Shown piece by piece: positions 1 through 4,649 of a DNA stretch of 5,570 bases. Source of the DNA: Chloroflexota bacterium (lineage in GTDB: Bacteria > Chloroflexota > Limnocylindria > Limnocylindrales > CSP1-4); assembly GCA_013698385.1 (NCBI GenBank), contig JACCVB010000195.1, positions 1 to 5,570 of the forward strand, in the 5' to 3' direction. Under the pieces are notes generated by a model that searched no databases, was not told where the DNA came from, and saw only the letters and a list, made by a program, of their open reading frames with translations. Position numbers and translations under genes: made by a program. Each line of letters starts with the position of its first letter. Within the stretch, counting starts at the first letter, position 1.

Positions 1-725
1 GCCCCGAACTTGAGGATCTCGTACCCGAGTGCCGCGATGACCGGGATGAGCAGCAGCCGACTCCCGACCATGACCAGGGGCGCCTGCCGTCCGACCAGCG
101 AGAACGCCACGATGGACAGGAGGATGACCACGACAAGGAACTCCGTGCCGCAGCGAGGGTGCGCGGTCGGGTACTTGCGGACCGCGTCCACCGTGAGCGG
201 ATCGCCGGCCTCCAGGGCATGGATCGTCATGTGCTCCGCGCCGTGGTACTGGAAGACGCGGCGGATGTCCGGGGCCCGCGAGATGAGCAGCAGGTAGCCC
301 AAAAAGATGACCACCCGGACCAGGCCTTCCACGAGGTGCTGGACGAGGCTGTTCTCCACGTTGGCCGTGGTGACGCTGGCCACGAACAGGGGCAACAGGA
401 AGAAGATGCCGACCCCGGCCAGCAGGGTCAGCCCCAGCATCAGGGCGATCGAGCCCTTGCCGAGCTCGACGCCGTCCTCCTCCGCCTGGACGTTCGCGCT
501 GCGAACCAGCCAGCGCGTCCCCACGATGAGCGTCTCGTACAGCACGACGAGACCGCGGACGAGCGGCCATTTCCCCACGGGCGAGCCGTGCACGCCCGAA
601 TCGAGCCGTTCCGTCGCGAACACGATCCGCCCGTCCGGGTGGCGAAGCGCGACGGCGATCGCGTCGCGACCACGCATCAGGACACCCTCGATGAGGGCCT
701 GGCCTCCGTAGGCGTACTTGGGCAT
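1..725 (-). CDS. DUF1385 family membrane protein (YqhQ-like), 3' end cut by window edge
   Basis: The reverse strand from the ATG at 725-723 stays open to position 1, giving 241 residues of a family that usually runs to about 300. Family signatures seen: YGGQALIEGVLMRGRD (residues 6-21), YHGAEHMTIHALEAGD (160-175) and HPRCGTEFL (189-197). Hydrophobic segments lie at about 92-118, 133-149, 197-211 and 217-235, so it is an integral membrane protein. The His, Glu and Cys residues of the HGAEH and HPRCG motifs are the conserved ones that led to annotation as a putative metal-dependent enzyme; no reaction is established. The usual Lys after HGAEH is Met here. It follows rpmE by 47 nt, an order common in Firmicutes and Chloroflexota, where prfA and prmC often come next; I infer they may lie off the left edge. 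There is no Shine-Dalgarno; a TAGACT box sits 7 nt before the start. Family assignment is firm, function is unknown. Confidence 0.93.
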   Translation of the reverse strand, partial: MPKYAYGGQALIEGVLMRGRDAIAVALRHPDGRIVFATERLDSGVHGSPVGKWPLVRGLVVLYETLIVGTRWLVRSANVQAEEDGVELGKGSIALMLGLTLLAGVGIFFLLPLFVASVTTANVENSLVQHLVEGLVRVVIFLGYLLLISRAPDIRRVFQYHGAEHMTIHALEAGDPLTVDAVRKYPTAHPRCGTEFLVVVILLSIVAFSLVGRQAPLVMVGSRLLLIPVIAALGYEILKFG

Positions 726-732
726 GGGTTGG

Positions 733-738
733 AGTCTA
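733..738 (-). promoter_or_regulatory. Candidate -10 box for a leaderless DUF1385 transcript
   Basis: The reverse strand reads TAGACT, matching TANNNT, and ends 7 nt before the ATG of the DUF1385 gene. Transcription about 7 nt downstream of a -10 box would begin at or next to the start codon. No Shine-Dalgarno sequence is present in the 20 nt before the ATG, which fits a leaderless start. There is no recognisable -35 at the usual spacing. One short box in GC-rich DNA is weak evidence; the gene can also be read through from rpmE. Confidence 0.4.
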
Positions 739-772
739 GCGGCGATGACCGTGACGAGCGGCCGCGGGAGCG

Positions 773-985
773 TCAGCTTCGGGCCTGGCGCTCCAGGCGC
801 TTCTGGAAGCGCTCGACCTGGCCAGCCGTGTCGATGATGTTCTGGGTGCCCGTGAAGAACGGGTGACAGCTGCTGCACACGTCCACGCGGAGCTCGGGGC
901 GGGTGGACCCGACGGTCCATTCCGTGCCGCACGATCCGCAGTGGACCTTGGCCTGGTGGTATTTGGGGTGGATATCGGCCTTCAC
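773..985 (-). CDS. rpmE: Ribosomal protein bL31, zinc-binding form
   Basis: A 70-residue protein of normal bL31 length. It opens with MKADIHPKYH, carries the two cysteine pairs C16-x2-C19 and C37-x2-C40 that bind zinc in the C+ form of bL31, and has the family block CHPFFTG (40-46) followed by DTAGQVERF. It is a large-subunit protein that helps bridge the two ribosomal subunits. The start is GTG at 985-983; it is chosen because the conserved N-terminus begins exactly there and AGGAGA lies 8 nt upstream. The gene is 25 nt downstream of rpmA and 47 nt upstream of the DUF1385 gene on the same strand. The stop is TGA at 775-773. In many bacteria the zinc form is replaced by a cysteine-free paralogue under zinc starvation; no such paralogue and no Zur-like site is evident in this window. 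Confidence 0.96.
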   Translation of the reverse strand: MKADIHPKYHQAKVHCGSCGTEWTVGSTRPELRVDVCSSCHPFFTGTQNIIDTAGQVERFQKRLERQARS

Positions 986-993
986 GGCTGGGT

Positions 994-999
994 TCTCCT
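994..999 (-). promoter_or_regulatory. Ribosome binding site of rpmE
   Basis: The reverse strand reads AGGAGA, 8 nt before the GTG start at 985. It is the clearest Shine-Dalgarno in the window and decides the non-ATG start of rpmE. Confidence 0.75.
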
Positions 1000-1010
1000 G
1001 GGGTGCCGGT

Positions 1011-1286
1011 TCACGCGGTCGTCGCGGCGAGTTCCGACGCCACGACCCGGATCCGCTTCTTGTGCTTGGTGGCGTGCTCGAACTTCACCTTGCCGGTGAT
1101 GGTCGCGAACACGGTGTAGTCATGACCAAGCCCGGTGCCCGGACCGGACAGGAAGGTCATCCCGCGCTGGCGGACGATGATCGAACCGGCCGGCACGAGC
1201 TGGCCGTCCCCGGCCTTCACACCGAGGCGCTGGCCGACGCTGTCGCGGCCGTTCTTGACGCTGCCGCCAGCCTTCTTGTGGGCCAT
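1011..1286 (-). CDS. rpmA: Ribosomal protein bL27
   Basis: A 91-residue bL27. It begins MAHKKAGGSVKNGRDS, has LGVKAGDGQLVPAGSIIVRQRG across residues 21-42 and the GLGHDYTVFA block near 52-61. bL27 sits by the peptidyl transferase centre, with its N-terminal tail reaching toward the tRNA acceptor ends. The conserved AHKK sequence follows the initiator Met directly, so there is no cleavable N-terminal extension of the Firmicutes (Prp-processed) type. The start is ATG at 1286-1284, only 5 nt after the rplU stop, so translation is probably coupled to rplU; an AAGGA inside the rplU 3' end lies 12 nt upstream. A short tail (about residues 82-91, ending ASELAATTA) extends beyond the usual C-terminus. 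The stop is TGA at 1013-1011. Confidence 0.97.
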   Translation of the reverse strand: MAHKKAGGSVKNGRDSVGQRLGVKAGDGQLVPAGSIIVRQRGMTFLSGPGTGLGHDYTVFATITGKVKFEHATKHKKRIRVVASELAATTA

Positions 1287-1291
1287 CTGGT

Positions 1292-2035
1292 CTACTCGTC
1301 CTTCTTGGTGGCGCGCGGCTTGGCCGCGGGCTTCTTGGTCGCGGGCCTCTTGGTCGCCGGCTTCGTTCTCGTCGACTTCGTGGCCGCGGGCTTGTCGGAC
1401 GTGGCCGGGGCCTTGGCCTTGCTGCCGGGCTTGCCGGCCTTCGACTTGGCGTCGGTCTTGGCGTCCGTGCTGGGCTTGGTGGTGGTCTTGGACTTCGCCT
1501 CGGTCTTGGCGCTAGTGCTTGGCTTGGCGGTGGTCTCGGTCTTGGTGGTGGTCGTCGTCTTGGCGGGCGTCCTGGCGCCCGCGGTCGGCGCGTCCTTCGC
1601 GGCAAGCCTGGCCGCGAGTTCGGCATCCTTGGCGGCCTGGATCTCGGCCGCTTCCTGGAGACGCTCGCGCTCCGCCTTCGCGTCCTGCTCCGCCCGGGCC
1701 ACCTGCCTCGCCGCGCTCTTGCCGCCGAGCACGATGTCGCTGATGCGCAGGACGGTGAGCTCCTGGCGGTGGCCCTTCTTGACCCGGCTGCGAGCCTTGG
1801 GGCGGTACTTGAACGAGATCAGCTTCTCACCGCGTTCCTGGCGAAGGACCTCGGCACTGACCGCGGCGCCATCCACGAGCGGCCGGCCGATCGAGGCATC
1901 ATCCCCGTCGGCGACGAGCAGGACGCGATCGATCGTCACAGTGTTGCCGGGCTCGACGTCGAGCAGCTCGACCTGGAGTTCCGTGCCGACTTCCACGCGG
2001 TACTGCTTACCGCCGGTCTCGATGACTGCGTACAT
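1292..2035 (-). CDS. rplU: Ribosomal protein bL21 with a 144-residue lysine-rich C-terminal extension
   Basis: Residues 1-103 are a complete bL21: MYAVIETGGKQYRVEVG at the start, ISFKYRPKARSRVKKGHRQ at 73-91, and VLRISDI near 95-101. bL21 binds 23S rRNA in the large subunit. Typical family length is about 100-105 residues, whereas this one is 247. The added part has two regions. Residues about 108-148 are Ala/Glu/Lys/Arg-rich and likely helical or coiled coil. Residues about 150-247 are Lys/Thr/Ala/Pro-rich low complexity with a 16-residue tandem duplication (168-199) and pentads KPATK, RPATK, KPAAK and PRATK (225-244), like histone H1 or mycobacterial HupB tails. The tail stays in frame to the TAG at 1294-1292 and keeps the GC-rich third positions of the core, so it is probably translated. 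The start is ATG at 2035, with GAGG 4 nt upstream. First gene of the rplU-rpmA-rpmE run. Confidence 0.95.
   Translation of the reverse strand: MYAVIETGGKQYRVEVGTELQVELLDVEPGNTVTIDRVLLVADGDDASIGRPLVDGAAVSAEVLRQERGEKLISFKYRPKARSRVKKGHRQELTVLRISDIVLGGKSAARQVARAEQDAKAERERLQEAAEIQAAKDAELAARLAAKDAPTAGARTPAKTTTTTKTETTAKPSTSAKTEAKSKTTTKPSTDAKTDAKSKAGKPGSKAKAPATSDKPAATKSTRTKPATKRPATKKPAAKPRATKKDE
1439..1534 (-). repeat. 48-bp tandem duplication in the rplU tail
   Basis: Two adjacent 48-bp units, 1487-1534 and 1439-1486, encode TTAKPSTSAKTEAKSK and TTTKPSTDAKTDAKSK (bL21 residues 168-183 and 184-199). They differ at only 3 of 16 residues (A/T, S/D, E/D) and at several nucleotide positions. The copy number could vary between strains by slippage or unequal crossing over. 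Confidence 0.85.
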
Positions 2036-2126
2036 GGATCCTCAAGACTTCGTTCGGACTGCCGCGCCGCGCATGGCGAGTCGGCGAGTCGGACAGGGGA
2101 TGACGCCCGGCACGGCCGAGGCGCGA
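2036..2126 (-). promoter_or_regulatory. rplU 5' leader with possible long stem
   Basis: This is the predicted untranslated leader of about 90 nt, from the inferred transcription start near 2126 to the rplU ATG. GCCGTGCC (2116-2109) can pair with GGCGCGGC (2068-2061) as 8 bp with one G-U pair, enclosing about 40 nt that contain the perfect tandem repeat GACTCGCC x2 (2090-2075). Autoregulatory leaders exist ahead of rplU in some bacteria, but I do not recognise this as a known class. The stem is GC-rich and could arise by chance. Confidence 0.35.
2040..2043 (-). promoter_or_regulatory. Ribosome binding site of rplU
   Basis: The reverse strand reads TGAGGATCC immediately before ATG. The GAGG core is 4 nt from the start codon, a slightly short but usable spacing. 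It supports the ATG at 2035 as the rplU start, where the conserved MYAVIETGGKQY also begins. Confidence 0.6.
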
Positions 2127-2132
2127 ACGCGG

Positions 2133-2161
2133 ATTGTACGACTCGACCATGGGCCGGTCAA
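2133..2161 (-). promoter_or_regulatory. Sigma70-type promoter of the rplU-rpmA-rpmE operon
   Basis: On the reverse strand, TTGACC (2161-2156) and TACAAT (2138-2133) are separated by exactly 17 nt. Each box differs from the consensus TTGACA/TATAAT by one base. In such GC-rich DNA this is a striking match and the best promoter in the window. Start of transcription is expected near 2126, about 90 nt before the rplU ATG. Its position means the ribosomal-protein operon can be transcribed independently of the DUF2344 gene upstream. Confidence 0.82.
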
Positions 2162-2392
2162 ACGCGCCGCCGGGTCATGTCGATGGGTTGAGCGTCTGTC
2201 ACCCGTGGTGTAAGCAGATCCACCCCTGTCCGCCGACGCTGCGCTGGGCACCGCGCCGGCTGCCTCCGCTGGTGTTGGCGCAACGGATTCCGCTGTGATC
2301 GGAGGATTCGGCCGTATCGAGCCCGTAACAGTGGACGGGTAGGCCCGCTGCGAGCTGGATCAAGCGTGGGCTGGACGTTCGACCGGGCGGGA

Positions 2393-2449
2393 GGTGACCC
2401 TGACGGGGCCTGTAACCTCGAAGCGTTCGGTCCCAGGCTGGGGGTCACC
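2393..2449 (-). other. Nested hairpin element between the DUF2344 gene and the rplU promoter
   Basis: Read on the reverse strand, GGTGACCC (2449-2442) pairs with GGGTCACC (2400-2393), an 8-bp perfect stem. Inside it GCCTG (2438-2434) pairs with CAGGC (2412-2408). Inside that ACC (2431-2429) pairs with GGT (2417-2415), and GAA (2428-2426) with TTC (2422-2420), closing a CGC loop. The result is one extended hairpin with small internal loops and about 19 pairs. It lies about 42 nt after the DUF2344 stop and has no T-run, so it is not a standard intrinsic terminator. It may be a 3' end structure, a small RNA or chance. Confidence 0.3.
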
Positions 2450-2490
2450 GCGCCTCCGGGGCGCGCCGCGGGGGTCAGCGCGCCGCCGGG
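2440..2490. repeat. 30-nt-period direct repeat next to the DUF2344 stop codon
   Basis: On the plus strand GGGGGTCACCGCGCC (2440-2454) recurs as GGGGGTCAGCGCGCC (2470-2484), start to start exactly 30 nt. The match extends to 21 positions with 2 mismatches (2440-2460 against 2470-2490), and the second copy ends directly at the stop codon. GGCGCGC (2460-2466) and GCGCGCC (2478-2484) are also inverted repeats with an 11-nt loop, so the transcript end of the DUF2344 gene could form a GC-only hairpin. Confidence 0.55.
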
Positions 2491-3276
2491 TCAGTCAAGG
2501 TCCTCGATCAGGACGAGTCGCTCGCGCACGACGGACTCGACCGTCAACGGGATGCCAGTGGCCTCGGACAGCGCGGCGACCACTTCCTCCGGTCGACCGC
2601 TCCCGAGTTCGGGATGGGATCGGGTGCGGGCCACGACGACGATCGGGTCGATCCCTGACGAGGACGGAGGTCGCACGGCTACGGCGAGGAGGAGCGGACG
2701 GAGGTCGTAGCGGACCGAGGCGTTCCCCTTGGTTCGTTCGCGTGGAAGCCGATGTGCCGCGAGCAGGGCTGCGCAGGCCGAGCTGAGTCGGGCATGCACG
2801 TCGGCGGTCGCGACCTGCGCGGCACTGACCGTGACCCGGTAGTCCGCCCCGGCCACACGACCCGCCAACGGCGGGCCTGCCAGCCAGACGTCGTGGGCAT
2901 CCACCAGCCACCAGCCCGCCGGCACGCATGCCTCGAGCGCTTCCCGTACCCGCCAGAGTGGCCAACGTTCGGTCAGCACGACATCGATCAACTCGCCCTC
3001 AGCCGGCATCGATGTCGCCAACGGCGCCCCGAACGAGATACGCAGCCGCGCCCGCGCGCCCGCGCTCCGGGCGACTGGCAGTCCAGCGGCCACGAGCGCC
3101 GCTTCCCAGGCCTCGGCCACCTCGCGCTGGGCGAGTGCGGGCGCATCCGGCTCGCGACCCACGACCAAGCGCCAGCGCTGCTTCGGCTCGGCGGTTGCGG
3201 CGGCGTCGGGGCGGGTGTCCGGTCGGACGTCCCGGGAAGCGTCCGGGTGCGCGTCGGGAGCTGTCCGGTCAACCAC
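2491..3276 (-). CDS. DUF2344 / TIGR03936-type radical SAM-linked protein
   Basis: A 261-residue protein from GTG (3276-3274) to TGA (2493-2491). Residues about 33-150 match the DUF2344 pattern: RWRLVVG, AWEAALVAAGLPVARS (56-71), then RLRISFGAPLATSM (77-90), EGELIDVVLTE (93-103) and ADYRVTV (144-150). Near 186-195, ASVRYDLRPL fits the family's conserved region, and RPEEVVAAL (228-236) the C-terminal part. The family accompanies or is fused to a B12-binding radical SAM protein and often lies near ribonuclease G and rplU-rpmA; its role is unknown. No radical SAM gene is in this window. The first 32 residues are an Asp/Pro/Arg/Ala-rich linker. The start is uncertain: the only earlier in-frame start lies at 3462, inside the divergent permease gene, and the next later one (TTG in RWRL) would cut the domain. 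No Shine-Dalgarno is visible. Family is sure, start moderate. Confidence 0.87.
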   Translation of the reverse strand: MVDRTAPDAHPDASRDVRPDTRPDAAATAEPKQRWRLVVGREPDAPALAQREVAEAWEAALVAAGLPVARSAGARARLRISFGAPLATSMPAEGELIDVVLTERWPLWRVREALEACVPAGWWLVDAHDVWLAGPPLAGRVAGADYRVTVSAAQVATADVHARLSSACAALLAAHRLPRERTKGNASVRYDLRPLLLAVAVRPPSSSGIDPIVVVARTRSHPELGSGRPEEVVAALSEATGIPLTVESVVRERLVLIEDLD

Positions 3277-3282
3277 GTCTGG

Positions 3283-3288
3283 TAGTCT
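3283..3288 (+). promoter_or_regulatory. Candidate -10 box for a leaderless permease transcript
   Basis: TAGTCT matches TANNNT and ends 8 nt before the permease ATG at 3297, so transcription would begin at or next to the start codon. No Shine-Dalgarno is present. The box lies in the 20-bp divergent gap, and GTCTG repeats at 3277-3281 and 3285-3289. No good -35 is found upstream, where the sequence already codes for the DUF2344 protein. Confidence 0.45.
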
Positions 3289-3296
3289 GCCGCACG

Positions 3297-4649
3297 ATGG
3301 ATGCGCACGACGGCATCGCTCCCGATCGTGCCGGCGATGGACCGTCCGATGCCCAGGCGGCGGGCCTGACGAGCCCGGACCTGAGTGGCGAGACCAACGC
3401 CTGGGTCGCGGCCCTTCCCCCACCGCCGTTCGTGCACCCAGCCGGCTCGAACTCGGATCCACGCTTCCGACGCTTCTCGCCCCGGGTCGTCGTGTTGATC
3501 GTCGCTGCCATCATCCTCGGGTGGCTGCTGTGGATGGCGCGCGACAGCGTCCGGCCGTTCGTCGTCGGTCTGCTGATCGTGTATCTGCTCGAACCGCCGG
3601 TGCGCTGGCTCAGCCGTCATGGCGTCCGCCGCTCCCTGGCGATCCTGCTCGTCTACATCGTGGCGATCGTGGTCCTCGTGGAGTTCCTCAACCTTACCCT
3701 GACCCCGCTGATCAACGAGGTCGCCCGATTCGTACGCGACTTCCCGACCCTGGCCGAGCAGTTCCAGGCCCAGCTCGCGCGACTCTCCGAGACCTATTCC
3801 CGCCTGCAGATCCCGCCGGCCTTCCGCGACTGGATCGACTCGATGATCGCCGGACTCGGCCAGGGCGTCGAGGGCGGGCCGAACGTCGGCCTCGCGTTCC
3901 TGTTCCCGATCGTGACCGGCGCCGGAAGCTTCATCGCGGCGCTGTTCGGCTACCTGTTGCTTCCGGTCTGGGCGTTCTACCTGCTCAAGGACCGGGCGGC
4001 CCTGACGGCCCAGTTCGATCGATCGCTGCCGTCCGCCTGGCGGTTCGATACGTGGGTCATCCTGCGCATCGTCCAGCGCGTCTTCGGCCAATGGGTGCGC
4101 GGCCAGCTGATCCTGGGTTTCACCGTCGGGGTCATGACGTTCGTCGGCCTGCTCCTGCTGAGCCGGTTCGTGGACCCCGTATTCGGCCGGTACGCCGTGT
4201 TGCTGTCGATCACGGCTGGGATCCTGGAGCTGCTGCCGATCATCGGGCCGATCATCGCCGCCGTGCCCGCCGTCCTGCTCGCGGCGACGGCCGGGCTGGA
4301 GCCGGTCATCGCTGCGCTCGTGCTGTACACGCTCGTCCAGCAGGTCGAGAACAACCTGCTCGTGCCCAAGATCCAGGGTGACGCGGTCGAACTCCACCCG
4401 GCGGCGGTCATGTTCTCGATCATCGTCGGCGGCTCCCTGGCCGGCCTCCTCGGGGCGATCCTGGCGCTGCCGATCGTGGCCGCATTCCGGGACATCGTGC
4501 GTTACCTCTTCCGGCGGCTCAGTCCCGATGACCCGGATGCGCTGGCGTCCTCCATCTCCGGCCTCCGCCTGGAGCGCGACGGGCTGCCGGTACCGACGGG
4601 TCCCGTACCGGCGGGCCCGGCCCCGGCGAGCCCGGTCCCGGCGCCATGA
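3297..4649 (+). CDS. AI-2E family transporter (PF01594-type membrane permease)
   Basis: A 450-residue integral membrane protein. The hydrophilic, acidic and proline-containing N-terminus (1-60) is followed by membrane segments at about 64-80, 86-99, 112-135, 203-229, 268-289, 298-329, 334-350 and 368-396. Family hallmarks are LLPIIGPIIAAVPA (312-325) and the block from NNLLVPKIQG (352-361) through LHPAAV to GGSLAGLLGAILALPIVAA (378-396). The soluble region between the third and fourth segments (about 138-200) is the usual variable helical domain. Members include E. coli TqsA and PerM/YdiK and Bacillus YtvI; substrates vary and some act as ion antiporters, so autoinducer export should not be assumed. 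The start is chosen at ATG 3297 because it gives a normal N-terminus with a TAGTCT box 8 nt upstream. The C-terminus has four Pro/Ala/Val pentads. The stop overlaps the next gene's ATG (ATGA), so the two are probably cotranscribed and translationally coupled. Confidence 0.93.
   Translation: MDAHDGIAPDRAGDGPSDAQAAGLTSPDLSGETNAWVAALPPPPFVHPAGSNSDPRFRRFSPRVVVLIVAAIILGWLLWMARDSVRPFVVGLLIVYLLEPPVRWLSRHGVRRSLAILLVYIVAIVVLVEFLNLTLTPLINEVARFVRDFPTLAEQFQAQLARLSETYSRLQIPPAFRDWIDSMIAGLGQGVEGGPNVGLAFLFPIVTGAGSFIAALFGYLLLPVWAFYLLKDRAALTAQFDRSLPSAWRFDTWVILRIVQRVFGQWVRGQLILGFTVGVMTFVGLLLLSRFVDPVFGRYAVLLSITAGILELLPIIGPIIAAVPAVLLAATAGLEPVIAALVLYTLVQQVENNLLVPKIQGDAVELHPAAVMFSIIVGGSLAGLLGAILALPIVAAFRDIVRYLFRRLSPDDPDALASSISGLRLERDGLPVPTGPVPAGPAPASPVPAP
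4587..4646 (+). repeat. Four 15-bp tandem repeats at the 3' end of the permease gene
   Basis: Permease residues 431-450 read PVPTG-PVPAG-PAPAS-PVPAP, four imperfect 15-bp units ending one base into the stop overlap. This is a disordered proline-rich tail after the last membrane segment. It also covers the place where a ribosome binding site of the J-domain gene would be, and none is visible. Confidence 0.7.

Noticed and set aside
159..866. Plus-strand open frame opposite DUF1385 and rpmE
   Set aside because: The minus strand has conserved DUF1385 and bL31 motifs. The plus frame is charged low-complexity sequence with no recognisable domain.
903..2213. Long plus-strand open frame across the ribosomal-protein genes
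   Set aside because: It is antisense to rplU, rpmA and rpmE, whose products are unmistakable. Its Leu/Val/Ala-rich composition is the mirror of the Lys/Thr/Ala tail codons.
2158..2448. Small minus-strand open frame in the gene-free gap
   Set aside because: It has no domain, is rich in Arg/Pro/Gln, has no ribosome binding site and runs through the -35 region of the rplU promoter.
2440..2490. Intrinsic terminator after the DUF2344 gene
   Set aside because: The GC-only hairpin (2460-2466 with 2478-2484) is not followed by a T-run on the transcribed strand.
2036..2490. tRNA, RNase P RNA or other standard RNA gene in the gap
   Set aside because: No T-loop GGTTCGAATCC-like motif with a flanking acceptor stem and no conserved RNase P segments were found on either strand.
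3277..3462. Upstream extension of the DUF2344 protein to the ATG at 3462
   Set aside because: It would overlap the first 166 bases of the divergent permease gene and adds only Arg/His/Pro-rich sequence unlike the family.
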